Below are positions 8,332 to 17,252 of a stretch of DNA of 64,000 nucleotides, in pieces. Each line of letters opens with the position of its first letter. The first letter of the stretch is position 1. A model generated the notes under the pieces. That model was not told the origin of the DNA and made no database searches. It worked only from the letters and a program-made list of their open reading frames with translations. The DNA comes from Halomarina ordinaria (GTDB lineage: Archaea; Halobacteriota; Halobacteria; Halobacteriales; Haloarculaceae): the NCBI RefSeq assembly GCF_030553305.1, contig NZ_JARRAH010000001.1, positions 930,001-994,000 on the forward strand, written 5' to 3'. The translations under genes and the position numbers were made by a program.

Positions 8332-10301
8332 GCGACGCCGGACGCGGACGCAGGCGACGCGGCCGGCGCGACCGTCCGCCGTCGACCGGCGACGGCGTCG
8401 ACGTCGGGTCAGTCCTCTTCGTCGTCGGGGCCGTCGCGCTCACGTCCTGCGTGGTCCTGTTCGCCCGCGACCCCGTCGCGACCGGGTACGAACGCACCGT
8501 CTACGAGAGCCTCCCGGTCGGCTACTGGGTGACGCTGGTGACCGGCCTCGTCGTCGGGCAGGTGCTCGTCCTCCGGAGCGCGTTCGCCGACCGGCCGACG
8601 ACCGACTGGGCGAAGGGGGCGGTGCTGCTCGGCGTCGCCCTCTGTCTGCTGGTGTTCCTCCCGACGCTCCGCTTCGAGCAGTACGCGCTCGGCCGGGCCG
8701 ACAGCCTGACGTTCGTCGGGATGACGCGCCACATCGTCGAGACGGGCGGCGTCGCCGCGGACAACTACTACCCGGCCGTCCACCTGCTCGCGGCGACGCT
8801 GTCCTACGCCACCGGCCTCCCCGTCACGCGGGTCGCCTCGTTCGTGCCGGCGTTCCTCTCGCTGTTCTACGTCGCCACGACGCTCGCGCTCTGCGCGCTC
8901 CTCTTCGAGGAGCGCCGGGTGGTGCTGTTCGTCCTCCCGACCATCGCGCTGCCCCTCCTCGCCTACGAGCACCTCATGTTCGCGCCGAGCGTCGCCGGCT
9001 TCCTCCTGACGCCGTTCCTCCTCGTGGCGCTCTACCGCGCGCGGGACCCCGCCTACCACCCGTGGGCGACGGGCCTGTTGCTCGGCGCGCTCTGCACCCT
9101 CGTCTTCTTCCACCCGCTGACGACGGCGTTCCTCCTCGTCCTGTTCGCCGCGCTCCGTCTGCCGGACTACCTCGCAGGCGGGGTGCGTGGCGACGAACGC
9201 GGAGGGCGTGACCTGCCCGGCGGGCGTGACGGACGTGGGGGGCACGACCACGCCCCGCCGGGGCGGCCCGTCTGGGGGTTCGTCGCCATCGGGTTCGTGC
9301 TCTTCTACACCTGGTACTTCTCGTTCGCCTCCATCGTCGGCAGTACGGTGTCGCTGCTCGCACGGCTGGTCACCACCGGGGGGGTGGCCTCCTCCGAGTA
9401 CAGCACCGCGAGCGGCGTCTTCGGACGGACGACGCCGCGCCTCGCGGACGTGCTCCTCACCGGCGTGTTCACCTACGGCGAGTTGCTCCTCCTGCTCGGC
9501 CTCGGTGGCGTGAGCGGTGCCTACCTCCTCGTGCGCTGGCGCCGGACGCCGTCGGCCGTCCCGGCGGTCGGACCGGCGCTCGTCGGGGTCTTCGCGCTGT
9601 TCGCCGCCCTCTCGGTCGCGTCGTACTTCGTCGACCTCACGGTGGGGGTCAACCGCCTCTCGCGGTACGTCCGCCTCACCGTCCCCGTCGTCCTCGGCCT
9701 CGCGCTGTTCGTGCTGGCGCGCGACGCCGCCCCGGAGCGCCGGCGACTCGTCCACGCCGTCGCCATCTGTGTCGTCGCGGTGCTCGCCTTCCAGTCGGTG
9801 TTCGTCCTCTACGCCTCGCCGCTGTCGAACAGCGCGAGCGGGGGGATACCCGACGGCGAGGTCGCCGGCGCGCAGTGGGTGCTCGACGAACGGGGCGAGG
9901 AGACCGCCATCGACGAGCTCGGGACGAAACACCAGCGCTTCCACGAGTTCTTCGAGCGCGGCGAGGCCTACACCGGTCCCGGAGCGGGCGTCGAGACGCG
10001 CCCGCCGCCGCCGCAGTTCGACTACTGGGGTGGAGGGCCACCCACCGAGGCGGTCGGGGGGGAGGGAGGCGACCAGCGCTACCTCGTCCTCACGGACCTC
10101 GGACGCGCCGAGTACCCGTCGTTCTACCCCGGCTACGAGGAGGAGTGGACCTACGCGCCGGAGGACGCCGAGCGCGTCGCGGACGCACGCGAGACCGCCC
10201 ACGTCTACGACAACGGCGGGTTCGACGTCTACCTCGTCGACGACGTCCGCCCGGTGACGGCGCTCTGTCAGCCCTCCGAACCGTCCGAGAACCGCCGGTA
10301 G
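8328..10301 (+). CDS. Large polytopic membrane protein (657 aa), glycan-locus associated
   Basis: Starts at ATG 8328 inside the ATGA overlap with the preceding glycosyltransferase. After a basic head (RGRRRRGRRDRP) it has roughly a dozen hydrophobic segments between residues 28 and about 510, followed by a soluble C-terminal domain of about 140 residues (VAGAQWVLDERGEETAIDEL, YLVLTDLGRAEYPSF). The topology, with a GRADSLTFVGMTRHIVETG loop and an outside C-terminal domain, resembles the GT-C/ArnT-like or O-antigen-polymerase-like proteins of archaeal surface-glycan loci, but I see no diagnostic catalytic motif. A polar Gly/Arg/His linker at about 286-310 interrupts the membrane part. Its 3' end overlaps the convergent acyltransferase-like gene by 34 bp. 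Confidence 0.75.
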   Translation: MSDAGRGRRRRGRRDRPPSTGDGVDVGSVLFVVGAVALTSCVVLFARDPVATGYERTVYESLPVGYWVTLVTGLVVGQVLVLRSAFADRPTTDWAKGAVLLGVALCLLVFLPTLRFEQYALGRADSLTFVGMTRHIVETGGVAADNYYPAVHLLAATLSYATGLPVTRVASFVPAFLSLFYVATTLALCALLFEERRVVLFVLPTIALPLLAYEHLMFAPSVAGFLLTPFLLVALYRARDPAYHPWATGLLLGALCTLVFFHPLTTAFLLVLFAALRLPDYLAGGVRGDERGGRDLPGGRDGRGGHDHAPPGRPVWGFVAIGFVLFYTWYFSFASIVGSTVSLLARLVTTGGVASSEYSTASGVFGRTTPRLADVLLTGVFTYGELLLLLGLGGVSGAYLLVRWRRTPSAVPAVGPALVGVFALFAALSVASYFVDLTVGVNRLSRYVRLTVPVVLGLALFVLARDAAPERRRLVHAVAICVVAVLAFQSVFVLYASPLSNSASGGIPDGEVAGAQWVLDERGEETAIDELGTKHQRFHEFFERGEAYTGPGAGVETRPPPPQFDYWGGGPPTEAVGGEGGDQRYLVLTDLGRAEYPSFYPGYEEEWTYAPEDAERVADARETAHVYDNGGFDVYLVDDVRPVTALCQPSEPSENRR

Positions 10302-11320
10302 AGCGCCCGCCCCACGCGGAAGGCGGGCCAGCGCACCGGGTCGCAGCCGCGCTCCCACGTGAGCGTCGGGACGACCCGTCCGCCGAACCCCGCCTTGAAC
10401 CCGAACAGCCCGTCGCGGAAGTCGGCGCGCGTCTCCCCGAAGTCGTAGTCGTCGAACCCGTTCTCGATACCCCGGCGCATCGCGTGGGCGTGGAGCAGTT
10501 CCGAGGCGTTCACGTCGAAGTGCTCGCGCTCGACGGCCGAGAAGAGGTAGTGGACCGTCGACTGCTCCTCGTCGAGCAGGCAGAGCAGCGCGCCGGCGTG
10601 GTCCCCGTCGACGGTCAGGAAGGGCAGGAACACGCGGTCCGCGACGGCGGTGAGCCCCCGGAAGAACGACCGCGGCTGTGCCGTCCCACCCACCCGGTCG
10701 ATGACGCGCCGGTAGCCGGCGTAGAACTCGTCGAGCGCCTCGCGCGTGGGGGCGCGCTCGGTCACCTCGAACGAGCGGTCGAGGCCCGTCCGGACCGCGC
10801 GTCGGCGCGAGCGACTCATGCCGTCGAGGACCGCCTCCCACCCCTGCCGGAGGTCGACGACGGGACGACAGCCGCTGACCGTCGAGCGATAGCCCCGCTC
10901 GGCGAGCGCGCGTTCGTACCGAGTCGTCCCCGGGTCGAGGGCGGTGAACTGGTGGCCGACGGCGTCGGTGTCCTCACAGGCGCGTTCGACGCCGTCGAGC
11001 AGGGCCTCGGTCACTTGCTCCTCGTCCGAGAGGACGAGGAGGCCGCCGTAACCGGGGCGTGGCGTCCCGAGTCGGCGGAACGAACCGGGGAGCGCGTCGA
11101 CCACGGCCGGGAGGACGCCGAGCGGCGCGCCCGACTTCGTGACGACGACGTGGCGGACCCCCTCGACGCCGGCGCCCTCGATGGCCGAGAGCCAGCCGTG
11201 GCGCTGGAACACCGACCCGAGGGGCGACCGTTCGACGACGGCGTTCCACTGCGCCGGGTCGACCTTCGAGACGGCGTCGTACACCCGGACCTCGTACTCG
11301 CCGCGCTGCTGGACCGACAT
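10268..11320 (-). CDS. FemAB/GNAT-like transferase (BioF2-like acyltransferase fold)
   Basis: A 350-aa protein of the FemAB-like acetyltransferase superfamily (two tandem GNAT folds). Family-like features are NAVVERSPLGSVFQRHGWL near the N-terminus, MSRSRRRAVRTGLDRSFEV in the middle, and a C-terminal DYDFGETRADFRDGLFGFKAGFGG that resembles the substrate-loop region. Members transfer acyl or aminoacyl groups to cell-surface polymers; the substrate here is unknown. The start is the ATG giving MSVQQRGEYE; a GTG start at 11419 is the alternative. Two further FemAB-like genes lie at 12514-14564, so this locus carries three. Confidence 0.75.
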   Translation of the reverse strand: MSVQQRGEYEVRVYDAVSKVDPAQWNAVVERSPLGSVFQRHGWLSAIEGAGVEGVRHVVVTKSGAPLGVLPAVVDALPGSFRRLGTPRPGYGGLLVLSDEEQVTEALLDGVERACEDTDAVGHQFTALDPGTTRYERALAERGYRSTVSGCRPVVDLRQGWEAVLDGMSRSRRRAVRTGLDRSFEVTERAPTREALDEFYAGYRRVIDRVGGTAQPRSFFRGLTAVADRVFLPFLTVDGDHAGALLCLLDEEQSTVHYLFSAVEREHFDVNASELLHAHAMRRGIENGFDDYDFGETRADFRDGLFGFKAGFGGRVVPTLTWERGCDPVRWPAFRVGRALYRRFSDGSEG

Positions 11321-11421
11321 TGGTCGTCCCAGACCGGCCACCGGCTTATGTGTTGTTGCGCTATCAGTTCTGCCGGCGACGGTAGTTATTTGAGCGCGTA
11401 CGTCGGAGTACCGGCCCACCC

Positions 11422-12504
11422 GTGACCCGCCCGCTCCGCGCCCGGCTGACCGGTTCCGAGACGGCGACCCGGGCCGCGTGGACGGCCGGCGAACTCCTCC
11501 ACCGGCGACTGCCCGCGTTCGCGGCCCGCGCGAGGGGGCGAGGGGACGACGACGCCCCGCGACCGTTCGACCCGCGGCGCGCGACCGGACCGCCCCACGC
11601 GGTCGACCCGCCGACCCACCCCGAACCCGTCGCCGGCGTCGAGAACCCCGTCCTGACCGCCGGCGACGTCACCGACTTCGGCCGGCCGGGCTTCGTCGCC
11701 GACCCGTTCCTCCTGCCGGGCGAGGACCGCTGGCACCTCTTCTTCGAGGTGTTCGACCGCCACCGCACGCCGACGGCGGCCATCGCCCACGCGACGAGTC
11801 CCGACGGCCTGACCTGGCGCTACGACGGCGTCGTCCTCGCCACCGACGACCACATCGCCTTCCCCTACGTCTTCACGCACGACGGGCGCTACTACATGCT
11901 CCCCGAGCGGTGGAACCGCGAGACGCCGGCGCCCGTGACGCTGTTCGAGGCGACCGACTTCCCCCGCGGCTGGGAACCGTGCGTCGACGTCGTCCGCCCG
12001 GAGCGCTTCCTGAGCGACTGCGTCGTCTTCCCCCACGAGGGACGGTGGTGGGCGCTCGCCGGGAGCGACGACGGCCGCCACGACCTGCTCGCCTACCACA
12101 GCGAGACGCTCCTCGCCGAGGAGTGGACGCCCCACGCGGCGAACCCCGTCGTCGAGGGGCGCCCGCGCGGGGCGCGTCCGGGGGGACGGCCGCTCGTCTT
12201 CGAGGACGGCGTCACGCTCGTCGTCCAGGACTGTCGCGCGCGCTACGGCCACGCCGTCAGGGCGTACGACATCGAGCGGTTGAGTCCTGCCGAGTACGCC
12301 GACCGACAGCGTCCCGACTCGCCGCTGGTGCGACCGACGGACGACGCGCTCGGGTGGAACTCGGGCGCGATGCACCATCTCGACGCCTGGCCCGTGGGCG
12401 ACCGCTGGCTCTGTGCCGTCGACGGCAACGTCGGCCTCGGTCGGCGGCTGGTCGGGGCGGACCACTGGGCGCTCGGGGTGTCCGAGGCGCCGACGGGTCG
12501 GTGA
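11422..12504 (+). CDS. Beta-propeller glycosyl-hydrolase/transferase-like protein
   Basis: A 360-aa soluble protein starting with GTG 11422. After a low-complexity N-terminal segment, it shows repeated beta-sheet blade motifs: FVADPFLLPGEDRWHLFFEV, AIAHATSPDGLTWRYDGVVL, HIAFPYVFTHDGRYYMLPE, and CVVFPHEGRWWALAGSDDG. This is the five-bladed beta-propeller pattern of GH43/GH62-like domains and of the glucosamine inositolphosphorylceramide transferase-like family often fused to formyltransferases. The setting among glycosyltransferases suggests sugar transfer or trimming. It is divergent from the FemAB-like gene, with about 100 bp between starts. No export signal is seen, which argues for a cytosolic biosynthetic role. 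Confidence 0.65.
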   Translation: MTRPLRARLTGSETATRAAWTAGELLHRRLPAFAARARGRGDDDAPRPFDPRRATGPPHAVDPPTHPEPVAGVENPVLTAGDVTDFGRPGFVADPFLLPGEDRWHLFFEVFDRHRTPTAAIAHATSPDGLTWRYDGVVLATDDHIAFPYVFTHDGRYYMLPERWNRETPAPVTLFEATDFPRGWEPCVDVVRPERFLSDCVVFPHEGRWWALAGSDDGRHDLLAYHSETLLAEEWTPHAANPVVEGRPRGARPGGRPLVFEDGVTLVVQDCRARYGHAVRAYDIERLSPAEYADRQRPDSPLVRPTDDALGWNSGAMHHLDAWPVGDRWLCAVDGNVGLGRRLVGADHWALGVSEAPTGR

Positions 12505-12513
12505 CGTGGCCGG

Positions 12514-13536
12514 TCAGACCACGGCGCGGAGGCCCCGCGGGAGGTGGTCGTACACCGACGCGGCGGCCTCGAACCGCCGCGACGTCCGGCGGACGAGGGG
12601 GACGACCGCCGGCCGCGGGCCGAACTTCGCCTTGTACTCGCAGAGGTGCGGTTCCATCGCGCCGACGAGTTCGTAGCGGTCGTAGCCGTCGGCGACCGCT
12701 TCCTCGAGACAGTGCCAGTCGAGGACGTCGTTGACCGGGACGTCGACGTCCGGGCGCGCCCCGCCCTGCCACGCGGCGACCGTGTCGCCGTACCGGACGG
12801 TCAGCAGGCCGCCCGCGAACTCCCCCTCGACGGTGCAGACGTAGGGCGTGAGACAGCCCTCGGGGAGCGCGTCCCCGAGGTCGAGTGCCGCCTCGACGCT
12901 CAGCCCGTAGGACAGTCCCTGTCGTTCGAAGCGGCGGGCGACCTGCTCGACGACGCGCTGGACGTCCTCGCGCCCGCCGACGCGCACCTCGTGGGCGACC
13001 TCGTCGGCGCTGCGGACGTTCGTCCGGAGGTCGCCGCTGGCGGCCGACCACAGCGCGTCGACGCCCGGGTCGAGGTCGACGACGTACGTGTAGGACGGTT
13101 CGACGTCGAACCCGAGCCAGTCGAACGGGCGGGTGTCGACGTAGCGGTCGACGGCCCGAACGTCCAGCAAGTCCGGGTCGACGCGCTCGTCGACCCAGTC
13201 GAGCGACGACTCGACGAGTGCGCGGTTGCGGTGTTCGGCCTTCCGCTGCGAGCAGTCGACGTGGTCGAGGCGGAGCGGCCCGAGCGCCGGGACTTCGAGG
13301 CTCGTCGGCGGCGAGACAACCGTCGTGAAGGGGCCGAGCGACCCGACGAACAGGGGGAACGCGCCGACCGGCTCGGTCCCCTCGCGGGCGACCAGCGCGA
13401 GCAGTCGCGTCCCCGAGTGGTCGGCCAGCGCGCGGAGGGCGTCGTAGCGGTGGAACGCCGTCGCGTAGGAGGTGCGGTCGACGCAGCGGTCCCACGCCTC
13501 GGGGTCCGAACAGGCCGTCACCTCGACGTCTACCAT
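12514..13536 (-). CDS. FemAB/GNAT-like transferase, second gene of tandem pair
   Basis: A 340-aa FemAB-like protein. It shares with its upstream neighbour the segments WQGGARP, DVPVNDVLDWHCLEEA and LCEYKAKFGPRPAVVPLVRR, so the two are paralogs. The start ATG overlaps the previous gene's stop (ATGGTAG, 13530-13536), which places the two in one translationally coupled unit. The predicted role is attachment of an acyl or amino-acid group to a surface glycan or lipid intermediate; the substrate cannot be inferred. No membrane helix or signal peptide. The open frame upstream of 13536 is antisense-like and not used. Confidence 0.78.
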   Translation of the reverse strand: MVDVEVTACSDPEAWDRCVDRTSYATAFHRYDALRALADHSGTRLLALVAREGTEPVGAFPLFVGSLGPFTTVVSPPTSLEVPALGPLRLDHVDCSQRKAEHRNRALVESSLDWVDERVDPDLLDVRAVDRYVDTRPFDWLGFDVEPSYTYVVDLDPGVDALWSAASGDLRTNVRSADEVAHEVRVGGREDVQRVVEQVARRFERQGLSYGLSVEAALDLGDALPEGCLTPYVCTVEGEFAGGLLTVRYGDTVAAWQGGARPDVDVPVNDVLDWHCLEEAVADGYDRYELVGAMEPHLCEYKAKFGPRPAVVPLVRRTSRRFEAAASVYDHLPRGLRAVV

Positions 13537-14564
13537 CCGACCACCCCGAGCGCCCGGGTCGGGACGCGACCGTACAGTTCCTCGGCCGCGCGGTACGGTC
13601 CGCTCGTCCGCCGGAGGTTGAACACCCGGTCGATTCGCGGCCCGAACTGCGACTTGTAGTCGGCGGTGCGGGGCGAACCCGCGCCGAAGAGGTCGTAGCG
13701 CGTGTAGCCGCGGTCGCGGGCGTCCCGGACGACGTGCCAGGTGACGAGGTCGTTGACGGGGATGGAGACGGCCGGCTTCGCGCCGCCCTGCCACCAGGTG
13801 ACCGTCTCGTCGTGTTCGAACGTCACGAGGCCTCCCTCGACCCGCCCGTCGACCGTGCAGGCGTAGGCCCGGACGCTCCCCGCCGGCGCCGCCCGGTAGA
13901 GGTCCGCCACCAGCGACGGGGACGCGCCGTAGTACGGCTCCCCGAGGTCGGCGTAGCGCTCGACGGCGTGTCGCACGATGCGCCTCGCGGCGGGTCGCCC
14001 CCCTTCGTGTATCTCGCAGTCGAACTCGTCGGCGTCGCGCAGGGTCCGCCGGAGGCTCCGGCTCATCCCCCCGAGCAGCGCCTCGTCGTCCCGGTCGATG
14101 TCGAGCAGGTAGGTGTAGTCGAGTGTCGCCTCGAACCCCGCCCAGACGAACGGCCGAACGTCGTCGTACCCCGTCGTCGTCCGGACGGTCACCGCGTCGG
14201 GTGAGACGTGGTCGTCGAGCCAGTCGAGACACCCACCGACGAACTCTCGGTGTCGGTGCTCGCGGGTGCGCTGTTTGGTCGTCCCGCCGGGGAGCAGCAC
14301 CGGACCGAGCGCCGCGACGCCGTGCCCTTCCGGTGGCGAGGTGACGTGCGCGAGTGGCCCGCGACGGGTGACGAACGCCGGGAAGAGCCCGACGGGTTCC
14401 TCGCCGCGGTAGCCGACGAGCGGGTAGAGGGTCGCTCCGGTGGCGCGTTCGAGCACCCGCAGCGGCCCGAGGTAGTGAAGCGGCATGGCGGCGGCGGCGC
14501 GCGCGACCCAGTCGTCCCACCGACGGCGCGCTCCCGGGCCGGCCGCTTCGACGCGGATGCTCAT
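13530..14564 (-). CDS. FemAB/GNAT-like transferase, first gene of tandem pair
   Basis: A 344-aa member of the FemAB-like superfamily. Diagnostic stretches are GMSRSLRRTLRDADEFDCE, VTWWQGGAKPAVSIPVNDL and RYDLFGAGSPRTADYKSQFGP, matching the downstream paralog. It starts at ATG 14562-14564 (MSIRVEAAGP), overlapping by ATGA the small membrane protein gene before it. The three-gene run 14788 to 12514 is therefore likely a single operon of a small membrane protein and two transferases. Location in a polysaccharide locus supports modification of a surface polymer. Confidence 0.78.
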   Translation of the reverse strand: MSIRVEAAGPGARRRWDDWVARAAAAMPLHYLGPLRVLERATGATLYPLVGYRGEEPVGLFPAFVTRRGPLAHVTSPPEGHGVAALGPVLLPGGTTKQRTREHRHREFVGGCLDWLDDHVSPDAVTVRTTTGYDDVRPFVWAGFEATLDYTYLLDIDRDDEALLGGMSRSLRRTLRDADEFDCEIHEGGRPAARRIVRHAVERYADLGEPYYGASPSLVADLYRAAPAGSVRAYACTVDGRVEGGLVTFEHDETVTWWQGGAKPAVSIPVNDLVTWHVVRDARDRGYTRYDLFGAGSPRTADYKSQFGPRIDRVFNLRRTSGPYRAAEELYGRVPTRALGVVGW

Positions 14565-14788
14565 CGCCAGGTACCCCCGCGCCTCGAGCGCCCCCCGATG
14601 CCGACGAGGACGACGGCGCACCCGACGAGGACAAGCAGTACCGCCCAGGCGACCCGGACCGTCTCGAGCGTCCCCGCCCCGTAGGCGACCGCGAGCGAGT
14701 ACGTCACGAGGAGGGCGAACCCGACCACGCCGCCGAACAACAGCGCGAGCGCGAGCGTCCCGACCGAGCGTGTGGTCTCTTCGTGCAC
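14561..14788 (-). CDS. Small two-helix membrane protein (75 aa)
   Basis: GTG start at 14786-14788 gives MHEETTRSVG, followed by two hydrophobic helices (LALALLFGGVVGFALLVTY and VAWAVLLVLVGCAVVLVGI) and a basic tail RSRRGGTWR. A TATA-like TATATGA lies about 40 nt upstream on this strand. A 101-aa version starting at 14866 is possible, but its extra N-terminus crosses the AT-rich promoter, so I prefer the short form. The stop overlaps the FemAB-like start (ATGA), suggesting that this protein anchors or assists those transferases. Function unknown. Confidence 0.6.
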   Translation of the reverse strand: MHEETTRSVGTLALALLFGGVVGFALLVTYSLAVAYGAGTLETVRVAWAVLLVLVGCAVVLVGIGGRSRRGGTWR

Positions 14789-14893
14789 ACCGAGAGCATA
14801 CCGGAGACGACAATAAATCAAATCATATACATGAACGGCGGTACGTTTCGGAGCGGAGACGGTCACGTTCCGAGAGCGAAAGGGGAGCGCGTC

Positions 14894-15862
14894 TCAGTCG
14901 GCGGTGCGTTCGAGGTCGAGGTCGCCGCCCGCGGCGACCTGGAGCGCCTCGCCGCCGTTGTCGGAGAGCGTCGGGTCGACGACGACCGCGCGGGCGTCCT
15001 TCAGGAAGATGCCGGCCCGGCCGTTGTCGGTCGCCGTCTGGTCGGCGACGACGTGTTCGACGGTCGCGGCGCTGGCCTCGCCGCCGTCGAGCGTGAGGCC
15101 GTTCTCGCCGTTGTCCCGGCAGGTACAGCGCAGGTACTCGTTGCGCACGACGCCGTCGGGGACCGTCGTGCCGCGGTCGTTGATGCCGTCGACGCCGTTT
15201 CCGGTACAGACACAGGCCACGAGGCGGTTGCCGGTCCCCCAGTCGGCGGTGTCGGTCCCGGGGTGGATACCGTGGCGGACGTTGTCGCTGGCGTCGACGT
15301 CGTAGAGGAGGCAGTCGTTCGACTCGTAGAGGTTGAGCCCGTAGTAGCCGCCGTTCCTGACCGTCGTGCCGGCGACGGTGAGTCGCTCGGCCCGGTTGAC
15401 CGCGAGGACGGCGCGGAACCGTTCGCCCTCGCGCTGGTCGCCGCCGTCGAGGGTCCCCCCGAGGACCGTCACGTCCGACACCTCGCGCACCGAGAGCAGG
15501 TCGTAGCTCCCCTCGACTGCGAGCGTCGCCCCCGTCAGGTCGAAGGTGAGGCCCGCGGGGAGTCCCACCGTCTCCTCGAGGGTGAACCGTCCGCGGAGCG
15601 CGACCGTCGGGCGTCCACTTCCCGACGCGCTCGCCTCGAGCGCGTCGCGCAACACCGCGGCGTGGGGTTCGTCGACGACGGACGTCTCGTCGCCGCGCTC
15701 GACGCGGACGCGGCCGTCGTCGAGCGCGGCGAGCCGGACGTCCGGCGTCGTCTCCTCGGGGCCGCTGTCGCGCTCGCCGTCGAGCGCGCCACAGCCGGCG
15801 AGCGCCGCCGTCCCCGCCACCGTCGCCGTCGCGAGCAGGAACGACCGCCTCGACGAGGTCAT
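14894..15862 (-). CDS. Tat-exported lipoprotein with right-handed beta-helix
   Basis: A 322-aa protein beginning MTSSRRSFLL (twin arginines at 5-6), a hydrophobic core and the lipobox LAGC with Cys24: a Tat lipoprotein anchored on the outer face of the membrane. The mature part is a parallel beta-helix with recurring TVRNGGYYGLNLYESNDCLL, VDASDNVRHGIH, GNGVDGINDRG and CRDNGENGLTLDGG turns, as in pectate-lyase-like/NosD proteins. Such proteins bind or cleave polysaccharide; no catalytic set is identifiable. An acidic linker follows the Cys. It lies beside another exported polysaccharide-active candidate (16034-17011). Confidence 0.82.
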   Translation of the reverse strand: MTSSRRSFLLATATVAGTAALAGCGALDGERDSGPEETTPDVRLAALDDGRVRVERGDETSVVDEPHAAVLRDALEASASGSGRPTVALRGRFTLEETVGLPAGLTFDLTGATLAVEGSYDLLSVREVSDVTVLGGTLDGGDQREGERFRAVLAVNRAERLTVAGTTVRNGGYYGLNLYESNDCLLYDVDASDNVRHGIHPGTDTADWGTGNRLVACVCTGNGVDGINDRGTTVPDGVVRNEYLRCTCRDNGENGLTLDGGEASAATVEHVVADQTATDNGRAGIFLKDARAVVVDPTLSDNGGEALQVAAGGDLDLERTAD

Positions 15863-16033
15863 CGACGGCGACGGCCCCCGTCGAGCATCACGCGCCCCTC
15901 GAGTGCGAACCGACCGACACCCCCCCTACCGTTCGACCGACGTCCGTCGTAGTCGCGGGAACCGTTCATCCAGCTATCGTGTAGGTCGGCTCGGGTCTAA
16001 AACGCACCGACGGAACCACCTCGAACGACCGAC

Positions 16034-17011
16034 TTACTCGCTCTCGACGGTGATTCGGAGGTCGTCGAAGCGGATGGAACTGTCGCTCGGGGCGGTCTCG
16101 CCGCCGCCGTGGTAGACGTTGAACCAGTAGTCCTCGACGGCGATGTCCTCGGTGTCGCGAAAGCGCAGGTCGGTGCGCTCGAACGCCAGGTCGCCGTCGA
16201 CCCACCCGCGCAGGACGCCGTCGTTCTGGCCGGGCGTGTTCAACTCGACGTACTGCTCGATGCGGTGCCAGGTGCCCGCCTGGAGGCGGGCGGTGCTCCC
16301 CCCCTCGTCCCACGCCATCCAGTCGCCGTACTGACCGCTCATGTCGGCGTGGTAGGTGTAGTACGAGAGGTCGATGGGGGCGCTCGCGTCGCCCGTCGGG
16401 TAGAACGACATCCGGGCGGACCAGCCGTCGCTCCCGGTCGCGGGGCGCCCGCCCCAGCCGGCGCTGTCGTAGGTGCCGGCGGGACCGGGGAGCTTCCCCC
16501 CGTCGCCGGTCGCCTCGAAGCCCTCCTCGACGAGGACGTCGTAGGAGACGCGGATGGCCGTCGGTTCGCTCCCCTGCTCGTCGGCGAAGCGATACCGCAT
16601 GTCCGTCCCGTAGTGACTCCCCTGCTGGAGCGTCACCCGGAGAGCGCTCCCGCCGGAGGCGTCGCCGTCGTCGACGATGGCGTTCGAGTCGGTCCGGTAG
16701 GTCTCCGTGAACGAGTCGGCGTAGCCGCTCCCGTCGAATGGAACGACCAGGTCCGCGTCCGCCGGCTCCTCGGACACGGGTTCCCCTTCGTCCTCCTCGG
16801 TCGTCTCGTTTTCTGCCCCCTCCGGTTCCACGTCGGTCGTGTTCTCGGCGGCGTCCTCCTCGTCCTCCGCCGCCTCGACCCGGCCGACCCAGTCGTCGCC
16901 GAAGACCTCGAAGAAGGCGGCGAGCGCACCGCCTCCGACCGCGAGGTACGACCGTCGGCTCAGTTCCGCGTCGTGAATCGTGTCGTCCGTGCGCCTGGTG
17001 TCGCGAGACAT
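16034..17011 (-). CDS. Tat-exported polysaccharide lyase family 14-like protein
   Basis: A 325-aa protein with a Tat signal (SRRSYLAVGGGALAAFF, RR at 19-20) but no lipobox Cys, so it is probably secreted. A Glu/Asp/Thr-rich linker spans about residues 48-85. The globular domain has the jelly-roll features of PL14/alginate-lyase-like proteins: ALRVTLQQGSHYGTDMRYRF, ISYDVL-type strand RVSYDVLVEEGF, GGKLPGPAGTY, WSARMSFYPTG and RIEQYVELNTPGQNDGVLRGW. The expected action is cleavage of a uronic-acid polysaccharide, possibly the cell's own exopolymer. Activity is inferred from fold motifs only. Confidence 0.75.
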   Translation of the reverse strand: MSRDTRRTDDTIHDAELSRRSYLAVGGGALAAFFEVFGDDWVGRVEAAEDEEDAAENTTDVEPEGAENETTEEDEGEPVSEEPADADLVVPFDGSGYADSFTETYRTDSNAIVDDGDASGGSALRVTLQQGSHYGTDMRYRFADEQGSEPTAIRVSYDVLVEEGFEATGDGGKLPGPAGTYDSAGWGGRPATGSDGWSARMSFYPTGDASAPIDLSYYTYHADMSGQYGDWMAWDEGGSTARLQAGTWHRIEQYVELNTPGQNDGVLRGWVDGDLAFERTDLRFRDTEDIAVEDYWFNVYHGGGETAPSDSSIRFDDLRITVESE

Positions 17012-17252
17012 TCGCTTCGAGGGAACTTCCGGATTGGAACAAGTACTGTGACCACATACTGTGCCCCCCTCCTGATGGTCGGCTACGTGTGTAGTCGGTA
17101 TTTAGTAATATCGGCCGAACGAGTTACTCATCTAGTACGATAAAACGCCGTCGAGACGGTCGTAGTCCGGTGATTAAACGGTCACGCGAAAACAACTATC
17201 AATATGTACTGAAGTCATAGTTAAGTGAAGAGGCGTCCACCGAACGGGTCGT
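17012..17252. promoter_or_regulatory. Divergent promoter region of PL14-like and DUF1616 genes
   Basis: AT-richer 241-bp gap between two divergently transcribed genes. AGTTAAGTG at 17218-17226 lies about 27 nt before the ATG at 17253, as expected for the DUF1616 TATA box. The middle part (TATTTAGTAATATC near 17100) is a further AT-rich patch that could carry regulatory sites. No perfect inverted repeat was seen. Confidence 0.5.

Noticed and set aside
12514-14634. One 706-codon minus-strand frame covering both FemAB-like genes
   Set aside because: Only the part from 13536 downwards is protein-like; the upstream half is a shadow of the other FemAB-like gene, which uses a different frame.
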